Shown piece after piece: positions 1 to 7,792 of a stretch of DNA of 64,000 nucleotides. The stretch covers positions 1 to 64,000 of the forward strand of contig CAZNRX010000001.1 of assembly GCA_964575455.1 (NCBI GenBank). Reading direction: 5' to 3'. A model generated the notes under the pieces. It searched no databases. It was not told the origin of the DNA and worked only from the letters and a program-made list of their open reading frames with translations. This DNA is from SKLM01 sp964575455. Its GTDB lineage: Bacteria; Chloroflexota; Anaerolineae; B4-G1. Position 1 is the stretch's first letter. Each line of letters starts with the position of its first letter. A program made the position numbers and the translations under genes.

Positions 1-13
1 CCCCCCCCCAACT

Positions 14-100
14 GCTCCTGGCGGATCTCCCCCATCACCCGCTCCTGGCGCGATCCTCCTATCAATCGCTCCTGGTGGATCTGCGATCCGCCGGCCCCTG
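14..100. repeat. 27-bp tandem repeat cut by the window edge
   Basis: The octamer GCTCCTGG recurs at 14, 41 and 68, exactly 27 bases apart, followed each time by a variant of CGGATC. The period is a multiple of three, as in other repeats of this window. No gene is visible to the left of the PP-loop gene. The array may continue beyond the left edge. Confidence 0.6.
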
Positions 101-114
101 TATGGCGAACCCAA

Positions 115-1173
115 CTAAAGCATCAGCTCGTGGATAGCCTCCAGCGCCATAGGTTCCACCGTCATCACCTCCTCCCGACCCTCGTTGCGCACCTCCACGC
201 GCACCGCCTGCTTCCCCTTGATGCCTGCATAGCGGGCTGTGATCTGCGCCGCCTGTCTGATCTCCTGCCTCGTCGGATGACCCGTCACCAGCGTCGTCGG
301 CCCTACCTCGTCCACCGTGGTCATCAGGGCCCCCTCGTCACCCCGGGTGGCGATGTAGGCGTTTTCCTCCTTGTGCCGTCCCACAATCACCTTCCGGCCA
401 GACGGGAGCCGCGCGTGCCGCCCGACCGAGAGCAGGAACGCCCGTTGGTTGGTCAGGGCGTCAGCCCCCTCGTGATCCAGGAAGTCCTGCAGGCGCCGCG
501 CGTAGTTCGGGTCGACCAGGAAGCAGCAGCCGCCAGCCGGCTGCGGGTACTCCGTGATGCCGAATCGCCTCGCCAGCTCCATCTGCGGCTTGCGGCTTCT
601 CCCGTGGAAGCCGTAGAGCCTCTCCCGGTCCACCCAGCCGCGCTTCTCCGGGATGGTCGTCTCCAGGAGCTTGGCCGAGAGCGGTCGCAGCAGCAGGCCC
701 TCTAGCCCGCTCTCGTGCTCGACGATCTTCAGCGACGATCGCATCTGGCTGTTGGGCCGCTGCCCCAGCACCTCGCCCGTGAACACGAACTGATGGTCGT
801 GCTCCTCCATCCACCGCTTGGCTTGGCGCAGCAGAAAGATCCGACAGTCGACGCAGGGGTTCATCGCCGACCCGTAGCCATGCTTCGGGTTGAGGATGAC
901 CGGCATATACGACTCGAAGGCCTTGATGCTCACCAACTCCAGTCCCAGCATCCGCGCCGCTTGCTCGGGCCTGGACGGCTGGGCTGGCCCTCGGCCGGTC
1001 AGGCGGTTCCGTCGGGAGTAGGTAAGGCCCGTTTTGATGTGGAGCGGTGTCACCTCGATCCCCTGCTCCAGCATGACGCGGGCTGCCAGGATGCTGTCGA
1101 GCCCCCCGGAGAGCATCCCCACGGCCTTGATGATCTTCTGATCGTTCCTCGATTCCTCCATAGCTGGCAGCAT
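115..1173 (-). CDS. PP-loop ATPase of the tRNA thiolation type (ThiI/MnmA-like)
   Basis: The protein would activate a tRNA uridine with ATP so that sulfur can be inserted. The PP-loop SGGLDS is at about residues 22-27 of the chosen start. A cysteine pair NPCVDC (about 107-110) and a GGCCF motif (about 216-217) follow, and the surrounding blocks FTGEVLGQRP and LLLRPLSAKLL are typical of this bacterial and archaeal ThiI/MnmA-like family. The ATG at 1173 is preferred because GGTGG lies upstream. The open frame runs back to 1317, but that extension has low-complexity sequence unlike the family. An ATG at 1161 is also possible. The exact tRNA position modified cannot be told from sequence. The gene is monocistronic and divergent from the receiver gene. 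Confidence 0.75.
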   Translation of the reverse strand: MLPAMEESRNDQKIIKAVGMLSGGLDSILAARVMLEQGIEVTPLHIKTGLTYSRRNRLTGRGPAQPSRPEQAARMLGLELVSIKAFESYMPVILNPKHGYGSAMNPCVDCRIFLLRQAKRWMEEHDHQFVFTGEVLGQRPNSQMRSSLKIVEHESGLEGLLLRPLSAKLLETTIPEKRGWVDRERLYGFHGRSRKPQMELARRFGITEYPQPAGGCCFLVDPNYARRLQDFLDHEGADALTNQRAFLLSVGRHARLPSGRKVIVGRHKEENAYIATRGDEGALMTTVDEVGPTTLVTGHPTRQEIRQAAQITARYAGIKGKQAVRVEVRNEGREEVMTVEPMALEAIHELML

Positions 1174-1455
1174 ACCATACCCGCCACCATGCGTCAACCG
1201 CGTCAGGCGCTCCTCTGTTTTTCCACGCCCCACCGCACCACGGGACCTCCAAGAACAACATCGTGCTGTCACCACGCTGCATCTCATTCGTTCCCCATGC
1301 GTTGGCCTACCCTCCACGCATCGGCCATTGCCCTGCCCCCGACGATCGAGTTCGGTACAGACGTCACCAGTGAATGGGGTACAATTGACACTTAATGCTT
1401 CCCACTGTCTCCTCTATACTTGTCGCAACCTTTCCGTTAGCATGGATCAGACACC

Positions 1456-1824
1456 ATGGAACCTACGCGTCTGCTCATCGTCGACGATCACGACAACGTC
1501 CGCGAAGCCCTCAAGGCTCGGCTCGACGCTGCGCCTGACGTTGAGGTCGTTGGCTGCACCGGCTGCTGGAGGACTGGCCTGAGCACGGCCCTGACGCTGG
1601 AGCCCGACGTCGTGCTCTTGGAGACGAAGCGCGGCGACGGCGAGGGCCTGGAAGCGCTGGCCTGCCTTGCCGATCGCTGCGCGCCTGCTGACGTCGTCGT
1701 CCTCACCTCCTACCCCGACGCTGAGGAGCGGGCCGAGGCTCGCTCCAGGGGGGCTGCCGGCTACCTGCTCAAGGACATTGATACCAGCCAGCTCGTGCGT
1801 GAGATCCGATTCGTGATGGGCTGA
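1456..1824 (+). CDS. Stand-alone receiver protein with Glu at the phosphoacceptor site
   Basis: A 122-residue CheY/NarL-type receiver domain with no output domain. The acidic pair D10-D11 (LLIVDDH), the Thr/Ser switch position T84-S85 (VVLTSY) and the conserved Lys K106 (YLLKDID) are all present. Where the family has the phosphorylatable Asp in a hydrophobic-D-x-x-x-P-G context, this protein reads VVLLETKRGDGEG, so the acceptor is E56. Glu at this place often mimics constant phosphorylation, so the domain may signal without a kinase, or regulate by binding (inference). The NarL-like DNA-binding half is missing and the reading frame stops cleanly, so it may also be a truncated LuxR/NarL regulator. 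No kinase gene is next to it. Confidence 0.7.
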   Translation: MEPTRLLIVDDHDNVREALKARLDAAPDVEVVGCTGCWRTGLSTALTLEPDVVLLETKRGDGEGLEALACLADRCAPADVVVLTSYPDAEERAEARSRGAAGYLLKDIDTSQLVREIRFVMG

Positions 1825-1874
1825 CGCCTACCTCACGATTCACGCCTGTTCGAACCGACTTCCCCAGGACGGAT

Positions 1875-2138
1875 AAGCAAGCTCGAAAGTTGTGTGTCAC
1901 CCCGGGATAGACACGCTCGGAGGGGGTGTGTCACCCCCACAAAGCAAGTTCAAAGGGAGTGTGTCACCCCCGCAAAGCAAGTTCAAAGGGAGTGTGTCAC
2001 CCCCGCAAAGCAAGCTCCAAGGGGGTGTGTCACCCCCGCAAAGCAAGCTCCAAGGGGGTGTGTCACCCCCGCAAAGCAAGTTCAAAGGGGTGTGTCACCC
2101 CCGCAAAGCAAGCTCCAAGGGGGTGTGTCACCCCCGCG
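1875..2138. repeat. 33-bp tandem array, about 8 copies, each with a GC-rich hairpin
   Basis: The core GTGTGTCAC recurs at 1892, 1926, 1959, 1992, 2025, 2058, 2090 and 2123, a period of 33 (once 32 and once 34). The spacer part reads GCAAAGCAAGCTCCAAGG or GCAAAGCAAGTTCAAAGG. Each junction forms a perfect 7-bp stem with a 3-base loop, GGGGGTG-TGT-CACCCCC. The period is a multiple of three, so several frames stay open across the array, but these have no gene-like composition. It fills most of the intergenic space 1825-2347. A diverged copy is at 3471-3505. Confidence 0.9.
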
Positions 2139-2347
2139 TCTGGGTTCAGAACAGTCGTCACCTCGACACGTGGGGCGCGAGTGACGGACAGCCGTAGGTT
2201 GACAGCCGCTCGGAGCATACCACTCTTCGTGGATGTCCTTTTCCCTGCCTAGCCTCCGGGCGCCCCTTGAGAGCATCCGCCTCGCCCTGACCGCGTACTC
2301 GCGGCGGGCCTGACCCCTCCAGCAGGCGGCAGATCGCGCATTCTCAA

Positions 2348-2376
2348 TTGCACGAGTTCCCCGCCGATGATATAAT
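2348..2376 (+). promoter_or_regulatory. Sigma-70-type promoter of the ECF sigma operon
   Basis: TTGCAC at 2348-2353 and a perfect TATAAT at 2371-2376 are separated by exactly 17 bases, 25 bases before the sigma factor ATG. This suggests the housekeeping sigma factor drives the operon. Confidence 0.75.
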
Positions 2377-2400
2377 GCCTGGAGCAGAGAGAGTGTAAGC

Positions 2401-3033
2401 ATGAGAGAACGCACGAACAAAGAATGGCTTGCCGCGTTGAGCGCGCCGGGGCCGCAGCGAGAGGAGGCGCTGGGCGACCTGCGGGCGCAGCTGGTGCGCG
2501 GCCTGGGCTACGCCATGGCGGATCGCCCCGACGTGACGGAGGCGCATATTGAGGGGTTCGTTCAGGATGCCTTGCTCAAGATCCTGGACAATCTCGATTC
2601 GTTTCGCGGGGAGAGCCGCTTCACCACCTGGGCTCAGAAGATCGCCGTCCACGAAGCGTTCGATGAGCTGCGCCGCAAGCGCTGGGAGGACGTCTCTCTC
2701 GATACCATGCTCGATCGATACGAGGGAGATTTCACCCCCGCTGTCCTCACCGACCCTGAGCCCTCGCCAGAGCAGCACGTGACGCAGCAGATGCTGCTGG
2801 GGATGGTCAAGCGCCTCATCGACGAGGAGTTGACTGAGCGCCAACAACGGGCTATGCTGGCGGTGGTCTTCGCTGGGATGCCATCGGGGGAGGTTGCCCG
2901 TCGCTTGGATACCAACCGCAACGCGCTGTACAAGCTGATGCACGACGCCCGCCAGCGTCTCAAGCGGCGCATGCTGGCGGAGGGCATCTCTCTTGAGGAG
3001 GCGTTGGCGGCTTTTGAGCCCGAGTCAAGGTAA
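2401..3033 (+). CDS. ECF-family RNA polymerase sigma factor
   Basis: A 210-residue sigma factor with region 2 at about residues 28-95 (EGFVQDALLKILDNLDSFRG then RFTTWAQKIAVHEAFDELRR, the -10 recognition helix) and region 4 at about 135-195 (LTERQQRAMLAVVFAGMPSGEVARRL, the -35 helix-turn-helix). Regions 1 and 3 are absent, as in ECF factors. It would direct RNA polymerase to a dedicated regulon. The next gene, 42 bases downstream, encodes a small zinc-finger protein of the anti-sigma type, the usual arrangement. The start is fixed by the promoter 25 bases upstream and an AGAGAG stretch. The signal it responds to is unknown. Confidence 0.88.
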   Translation: MRERTNKEWLAALSAPGPQREEALGDLRAQLVRGLGYAMADRPDVTEAHIEGFVQDALLKILDNLDSFRGESRFTTWAQKIAVHEAFDELRRKRWEDVSLDTMLDRYEGDFTPAVLTDPEPSPEQHVTQQMLLGMVKRLIDEELTERQQRAMLAVVFAGMPSGEVARRLDTNRNALYKLMHDARQRLKRRMLAEGISLEEALAAFEPESR

Positions 3034-3075
3034 GGGGAGCGGTTCTCATCACGTCTAGGGTAGAGAGGAAGGATC

Positions 3076-3333
3076 ATGGGTATCGAGTCCAGTGACGTCA
3101 AGCGAATGGTGCGCAGTATTCTCACCACGCGGCCCGATGAGATCGGGTGCGATGAATGCCTGGCACAGATGGATCGTTTTGTCGAGATGAAGCTGGACGG
3201 AAAGGACCCCGCCGAGGCGATGCCCCTGGTTCAGGACCATCTCGACCGCTGTCGCGACTGCCGCGAGGAGTTCGAGGCGCTGCTGACGGCGCTTCGCCAC
3301 ATTCACGGGTCGACGGCGGTCCCCTCAGCATAA
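3076..3333 (+). CDS. Zinc-finger anti-sigma factor-like protein
   Basis: An 85-residue soluble protein carrying the ZAS-type motif H-x3-C-x2-C (DHLDRCRDC, about residues 55-63) plus an earlier CDEC. This matches the anti-sigma domain that binds zinc and holds ECF sigma factors. A strong ribosome-binding site (AGGAAGG) precedes the ATG. There is no membrane segment, so it would act in the cytoplasm, perhaps as a redox- or zinc-sensing partner of the sigma factor encoded just upstream. The C-terminus (HGSTAVPSA) uses the CGGGTCGACGG motif that also occurs in other genes here. Confidence 0.75.
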   Translation: MGIESSDVKRMVRSILTTRPDEIGCDECLAQMDRFVEMKLDGKDPAEAMPLVQDHLDRCRDCREEFEALLTALRHIHGSTAVPSA

Positions 3334-3401
3334 AGCCTCTCCTCCTCCCGCGCAGTCTGATCTGCATCAGCCTGGATTCGCGGGGCAGGCAACCTCACCG
3401 T

Positions 3402-3505
3402 AGACAAACCCAGCAGACGAGCTCAGGGCAAACAAGCTCACGGTAAGCAAGCTCACGGTAAGCAAGCGCAGCAGGCAAGCTCCAAGGTGGTGTGCCACCT
3501 CCGTC
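3402..3505. repeat. Degenerate repeat cluster with AGGTGG/CCACCT hairpin
   Basis: Imperfect repeats of AGCAAGCTCACGGTA are followed by one diverged copy of the 33-bp unit found at 1875-2138. Its stem is AGGTGG (3485-3490), the loop TGTG and the other arm CCACCT (3495-3500). The stem bases differ from the upstream array on both sides, so pairing is kept. It lies between the anti-sigma gene and the DUF3179 gene. Confidence 0.65.
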
Positions 3506-3581
3506 TCTGGAGGTAAGATCTCGGCTTCTCCTTTCGTCTATACTCTGGCGATCAATTGGAGATGACAGATGGGAGGAAGCA

Positions 3582-4883
3582 ATGCGACACATTGTTTGGC
3601 TGAGTATCCTTGTCCTGATTTTGACTGCTTGTGCGGTGCCTGTCGGTTCATCCATCGAGGGTGAGCCGACAGATTTACCTGCCCCGACTCGCACGCCGGC
3701 CCCCGATGCGGAGGACTTGCCCCCTCCAACCACAGCGACGCCGACGCCTGTGCCGACAGAGGAAGAAGCCCCTGCTGCCACATTGGAGCCGGAGGACACG
3801 CCGCCTGCAGGAGCGGGGTCTCAGTTCGAGACCGATTTCATAAAACACAGCGTGCCCTACGACGAGATTCTCTCAGGTGGCCCGCCCAAGGACGGCATCC
3901 CCGCCATTGACGAACCGACCTTCATAAGCGTCGACGAGGCCGACGCGTGGCTTGAGGCGCAGGAGCCGGTGGTCCTGGTGCAGGTCGATGGTGTGGCAAA
4001 GGCGTACCCGATTCAGATCCTGATGTGGCACGAGATCGTCAACGACGTGATCGGCGATACACCGGTCACCGTGACGTTCTGCCCTCTCTGCAACACGGGA
4101 ATTGCCTTCGAGCGGACGTTCGATGGACGCGTGCTGGACTTCGGCACCACCGGTCGGCTCCGTCGCAGCAACCTGATCATGTATGACAGGCAGACGGAGA
4201 CCTGGTGGCAGCAGGCCACCGGCGAAGGCATCGTGGGCCAGTTCACCGGTCGACAGTTGACGTTTCTGCCCGCCGCGATGATCTCCTGGGGCGACTTCAA
4301 GGAAGCCCATCCGGATGGGGAAGTTCTCTCGCGCGAGACCGGCCATGACCGCGACTATGGCCGGAATCCGTACAGGGGCTACGACGACGTCGATCGCTCA
4401 CCCTTCCTCTATGATGGACCCGAGACGCCGGAGGTTCTTCCCCCGATGGCGCGGGTGGTAGCGGTCGAGCTGAACGACGAGGCCGTCGCCTATCCCTTCG
4501 ACCTCCTGCAGGACGTACGGGTGGTGAACGACACCGTTGGTGGCGTTCCCATCGTGGTTCTGTGGGCCCCTGGTACGGCGTCGGCGCTGGACGCCAGTTC
4601 TGTCGCAGGAGGCGCCGACGTTGGGTCAGCGACCACGTATGCTCGGCAGCTGGACGGCGAGACGCTGACCTTTGCCGTGGAGGACGACCGAATCGTCGAC
4701 GAGCAGACGGGTACCGAGTGGGGCCTGCTGGGAAGCGGCGTCAGTGGTCCGTTGGCGGGTCGACACCTGGAGCCAGTCGTCAGTGTCAACTACTTCTGGT
4801 TCTCGTGGGCTGCCTTCAAACCGGAGACACGTCTCTGGTCTACCCCCGGGTTTTCCAAGCTGGACCGTCTTAGGTATAATTGA
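3582..4883 (+). CDS. DUF3179-family lipoprotein
   Basis: A 433-residue exported protein. The signal peptide ends in a lipobox (ILTAC, Cys17), then a Pro/Thr-rich linker, then a DUF3179 domain from about residue 95. Family hallmarks are PKDGIPAIDEP, AYPIQILMWHEIVND, the FCPLCNTGIAF block with a C-x2-C pair (about 167 and 170) and the SWGDFKEAHPDGEVLSRETG block. The biochemical role of DUF3179 is not established. ATG 3582 follows GGGAGGAAG. The open frame runs 30 codons further upstream but without a signal sequence. It is anchored to the outer face of the membrane. Confidence 0.85.
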   Translation: MRHIVWLSILVLILTACAVPVGSSIEGEPTDLPAPTRTPAPDAEDLPPPTTATPTPVPTEEEAPAATLEPEDTPPAGAGSQFETDFIKHSVPYDEILSGGPPKDGIPAIDEPTFISVDEADAWLEAQEPVVLVQVDGVAKAYPIQILMWHEIVNDVIGDTPVTVTFCPLCNTGIAFERTFDGRVLDFGTTGRLRRSNLIMYDRQTETWWQQATGEGIVGQFTGRQLTFLPAAMISWGDFKEAHPDGEVLSRETGHDRDYGRNPYRGYDDVDRSPFLYDGPETPEVLPPMARVVAVELNDEAVAYPFDLLQDVRVVNDTVGGVPIVVLWAPGTASALDASSVAGGADVGSATTYARQLDGETLTFAVEDDRIVDEQTGTEWGLLGSGVSGPLAGRHLEPVVSVNYFWFSWAAFKPETRLWSTPGFSKLDRLRYN

Positions 4884-5170
4884 CCGAGAGCACGCGCGCT
4901 TGGACCGGGAGGTTCCCGGGGGCTGGCCGATCTGCAGGAGTGGGTGGTGAATGGGGCGTAGCAACGAGAGAGAGGCATTTGGCAGACTGAACGCGGTGGT
5001 CCCGTTGCTCGTCCCGGCGGTGCTCGTGGCGGCTCTGCTCTTGTTCATCATCGGGGTGCGCGGCGGCCTGGAGGTGGCGGTGTCCAACCTGGCGAGCGTG
5101 CTCCCGGTGGGGTATGTCTTTGCCGCGGGGATGGTCGCCAGCGCCAACCAAGCTCCAAACCTTTCAAACC

Positions 5171-5187
5171 GGGCTCAACGTGAGCCC
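5171..5187. repeat. Hairpin with 7-bp stem and 3-base loop
   Basis: GGGCTCA-ACG-TGAGCCC, perfect pairing, at the break point of the ccdA remnant. It has the same architecture (7-bp stem, 3-base loop) as the 17-bp palindromes inserted in genes of this window. Confidence 0.6.
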
Positions 5188-5235
5188 CAACCAGATTCAA
5201 TCCTTCTGACCAGATTCTCGAATCCGCGCTTCGAC

Positions 5236-5325
5236 GGTGACTTCGTCGACCCGGGTGACTGCGTCGACCTGGGTGACCACGTCGACCTGGGTGACCGCGT
5301 CGACCCGGGTGACCGCGTCGACCCC
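5236..5325. repeat. 18-bp tandem repeat, five copies
   Basis: Units start at 5236, 5254, 5272, 5290 and 5308 with consensus GGTGACYRCGTCGACCYG. The period equals six codons (GDxVDP or GDxVDL). Single or double copies recur at 24611-24627, 25146-25185 (inverted) and 26660-26677, so this is a dispersed family. Here it ends 22 bases before the GH15 start codon. Confidence 0.9.
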
Positions 5326-5347
5326 TGTTACGCAAAGGAGACTGACC

Positions 5348-7465
5348 ATGCCCCGTGACATACCTATAGGCAACGGCTCTCTACTGGTCAACTTCGATCA
5401 CCGCTACCAACTGCGCGACATTTATTGGCCGCACGTGGGCCAGGAGAACCACACGGAGGGCCATCCTTTCCGCTTCGGCGTGTGGGTCGATGGTCAATTC
5501 CGCTGGGTGGGCGACGACGAGTCGACGGCAAGCGGAGCGACGTCACCCGGTCGACAGCCGTCATCTTGGGAGCGTGAGCTCGACTACGTCGATGGGACGC
5601 TCGTCACTCACGTCACGCTCCGCCATCCCCACCTGGCGCTGCGGCTGGTCTGCCAGGACGCCGTCGACTTCCACGAGGACCTCTACCTGCGCCGGATCGA
5701 CCTCCACAACCTCGCTGATCGCGAGCGCGTCGTGCGGCTCTTCTTCGCCCAGGATTTCCACATCAGCGGCCACGAGGTGGGCGACTCGGCCTACTACGAG
5801 CCGGAGCGCCGTGCCGTCTTCCACTACAAGGGCCGGCGCTGGTTCATGATCAATGCGATGCGAGAGGGGCATCCGGAGGGCGTCGATCAGTGGGCCGTGG
5901 GTATCAAGGAGACCCAGGGCAAGGAGGGCACCTGGCGCGACGCGGAGGATGGGTCTCTCTCTGGCAACGCCGTGGCCCAGGGCAGCGTCGATTCGGCGGT
6001 GGGGCTCCATCTCATCGTCCCGGCCAACGGCGAGGCGACCGCCTGGTACTGGATCGCCGTGGGGGACTGCTTCCAGGATGTGACGCGCATCAACCGCGCG
6101 GTGCGTGAGAAAGGGCCGGATGCGTTCCTGGAACGCACGCATGACTACTGGTCGCTCTGGGTCCACAAGGAGAAGCTGAGCTCAGTCGAGCCGTTTGCCG
6201 ACCTGCCGGACGATATCTGTCGCCTCTACGAACACAGCCTGATGGTTCTGCGCACACAGATCGATGACGGAGGCGCCATCATCGCCGCCAACGACTTCGA
6301 CATCGCGCACTACGGTCGCGACACCTATGCCTACATGTGGCCGCGCGACGGGGCGCTGGTGACCGCGGCGCTGATCGAGGCTGGCTACTCGGAGGTGCCG
6401 CGGCGCTTCTTCGAGTTCTGCCATCGCGTCATCACCGAGGAGGGCTATCTCCTCCACAAGTACACGCCCGACGGATCGCTCGCTTCGTCGTGGCACGGCT
6501 GGTACTACGAGGGTGAGAAGCAGCTGCCGGTACAGGAGGACGAGACGGCGCTGGTGCTCTGGGCGCTGTGGCGCCACTTCGATCGCTTCCGCGACGTAGA
6601 GTTCATCAAGCCGCACTACCGTGGGCTGGTCATCCGCGCCGCAGAGTGGATGTGCCGCTATCGTCATCAGGATGGTGGGCTTCCCCTTCCCTCGTGGGAC
6701 CTCTGGGAGGAGCGTCGCGGCGTCCACGCTTGGACGGTCGGAGCCACCTGGGGTGGCCTTCAGGCCGCCGCTAACTTCGCCGAGGCCTTCGGTGAGGCAG
6801 ATCTGGCGTGCAAGTACCGCGACGTCGCCGAGGAGATCAAGGCTGGCGTGAGGGAGCACTTCGTGGCCTCCAACTCGGGGTGCTTCGCGCGCAGGATCAA
6901 CCGGGAGGAGGATGACGGGTCGACGGGCGAGGTTGCCCGGGCACCCTGGAAGCGCGACCAGACCCTGGATGCCTCCTTGATTGGTCTCTGGTACTTCGGT
7001 ATGTTTGCTCCCGACGATCCGCAGATCGTGGCCACGATGGAGGCGATGCGCGATCGGCTGTGGGTCAAGACGGACGTCGGGGGCGTGGCCCGCTACGAGG
7101 ATGACCACTACCACCAGGTGAGCGACGACCTTGAGAACGTGCCTGGCAACCCTTGGTTTATCTGCACGCTCTGGCTGGCGCAGTGGTACATCGCCAAGGC
7201 CCAGTCCGATGAGGATCTGCAGCCGGCACTGAAGCTCCTGGAATGGGTGACTGACCACGATCTGCGGAGCGGTGTGATGGCGGAGCAGGTCCATCCTTAC
7301 ACCAATGAGCCCCTCTCGGTCAGTCCCCTGACCTGGAGTCACGCCACGCTGGTGACGACGGTCCAGGGGTATTTGGCAAAGCGGGCCGACATGAACCGCT
7401 GCCCCGGGTGCGGTCAGCCCGTGCCTTGGGCTGCGGCTGAAGGGGGCCCGCATCCTTATGTCTGA
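5348..7465 (+). CDS. Glycoside hydrolase family 15 (glucoamylase-like)
   Basis: A 705-residue GH15 enzyme, expected to release glucose from the non-reducing ends of alpha-glucans (or to act on trehalose or isomaltose, which sequence alone does not settle). An N-terminal beta-sandwich domain (about 1-215) is followed by the alpha/alpha-barrel, with NDFDIAHYGRDTYAYMWPRDGA, SWDLWEERRG (likely general acid Glu) and EQVHPYTNEP (likely general base Glu) in the family order. There is no signal peptide, so it is probably cytoplasmic. The C-terminus has a small CPGCGQP zinc-ribbon-like knuckle. The start follows AAAGGAG and excludes the repeat-coded extension upstream. In-frame GSTGE near residue 523 comes from a dispersed 17-bp motif. 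Glucokinase lies downstream. Confidence 0.88.
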   Translation: MPRDIPIGNGSLLVNFDHRYQLRDIYWPHVGQENHTEGHPFRFGVWVDGQFRWVGDDESTASGATSPGRQPSSWERELDYVDGTLVTHVTLRHPHLALRLVCQDAVDFHEDLYLRRIDLHNLADRERVVRLFFAQDFHISGHEVGDSAYYEPERRAVFHYKGRRWFMINAMREGHPEGVDQWAVGIKETQGKEGTWRDAEDGSLSGNAVAQGSVDSAVGLHLIVPANGEATAWYWIAVGDCFQDVTRINRAVREKGPDAFLERTHDYWSLWVHKEKLSSVEPFADLPDDICRLYEHSLMVLRTQIDDGGAIIAANDFDIAHYGRDTYAYMWPRDGALVTAALIEAGYSEVPRRFFEFCHRVITEEGYLLHKYTPDGSLASSWHGWYYEGEKQLPVQEDETALVLWALWRHFDRFRDVEFIKPHYRGLVIRAAEWMCRYRHQDGGLPLPSWDLWEERRGVHAWTVGATWGGLQAAANFAEAFGEADLACKYRDVAEEIKAGVREHFVASNSGCFARRINREEDDGSTGEVARAPWKRDQTLDASLIGLWYFGMFAPDDPQIVATMEAMRDRLWVKTDVGGVARYEDDHYHQVSDDLENVPGNPWFICTLWLAQWYIAKAQSDEDLQPALKLLEWVTDHDLRSGVMAEQVHPYTNEPLSVSPLTWSHATLVTTVQGYLAKRADMNRCPGCGQPVPWAAAEGGPHPYV

Positions 7466-7590
7466 GTTGCTTCACCATGGGGTTCTTGTGATCGGCGGTG
7501 GTCTCGCCGGCCTGCGAACCGCCGTCGCCGCGCAGGAGGCAGGGAGCGACGTGGCCGTGCTTTCCAACGTCTATCCCATCCGCTCCTCCA
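7458..7590 (+). pseudogene. Fragment of succinate dehydrogenase flavoprotein (sdhA)
   Basis: The ATG overlaps the end of the GH15 gene and opens a frame reading VLVIGGGLAGLRTAV...DVAVLSNVYPIRSS. This is the FAD-binding N-terminus of SdhA/FrdA up to the point where the histidine carrying the flavin would follow. The frame then enters CCCCAGCGGGG repeats and stops within 20 codons. More than 500 residues are missing. Together with sdhB and fumC remnants at 9.2-9.9 kb it marks a decayed TCA-cycle operon. Confidence 0.75.
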
Positions 7591-7592
7591 CC

Positions 7593-7680
7593 CTCCCCCC
7601 CAGCGGGGGGGATGAGAGGGGGGGGAGAAGACCCCAGCGGGGGGGATGAGAGGGGGGGAGAAGACCCCAGCGGGGGGTCT
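7593..7680. repeat. 33/34-bp tandem repeat with CCCC-AGC-GGGG hairpins
   Basis: CAGCGGGGGG cores start at 7601, 7635 and 7668. Each is preceded by four to six C residues, so the stem pairs C-runs with G-runs around an AGC loop. A GATGAGAGG-type spacer separates them. The array replaces the body of the sdhA fragment. Confidence 0.8.
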
Positions 7681-7792
7681 AGCGCGATTGCTGCAGGTCG
7701 GGTCTGCTCAGCGCCAGCCCCGATCGACGCTGTCTTATTCTGTTAGAGCCAAGCTGTGTATCGACGTGGACATTCCACAAGGAGGAAGTGAC

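Larger units (their letters stand above)
4951..5358 (+). pseudogene. N-terminal remnant of a CcdA/DsbD-type membrane protein
   Basis: The first 60 or so codons encode two membrane segments ending in LPVGYVFAAGMVASANQ. This closely resembles the CcdA (cytochrome c biogenesis, thiol transfer) block in which GMVAS-VNPCGF follows. Right after this point the similarity ends: the catalytic Pro-Cys and the remaining helices are missing, and the frame runs into a GGGCTCA/TGAGCCC hairpin (5171-5187) and an 18-bp tandem repeat. AGGAG precedes the ATG by 10 bases. I read it as a gene truncated by repeat-associated deletion. A short 2-TM peptide could still be made. The ccdA assignment rests on one motif. 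Confidence 0.55.

Noticed and set aside
1385..1420. TTGACA and TATACT upstream of the receiver gene as a promoter
   Set aside because: The spacer is 24 bases, too long for a sigma-70 promoter; no better pair found.
1875..2138. Possible CRISPR array
   Set aside because: The 33-bp units are directly adjacent and the part between hairpins is itself repeated, so there are no unique spacers; no cas genes are near.
1892..2252. Several open frames across the 33-bp array on both strands
   Set aside because: They exist only because the repeat period is a multiple of three. They encode pure repeat peptide with no ribosome-binding site.
6182..7453. A 423-codon frame antisense to the GH15 gene
   Set aside because: Shadow of GH15 coding sequence; no recognisable domain and no ribosome-binding site.
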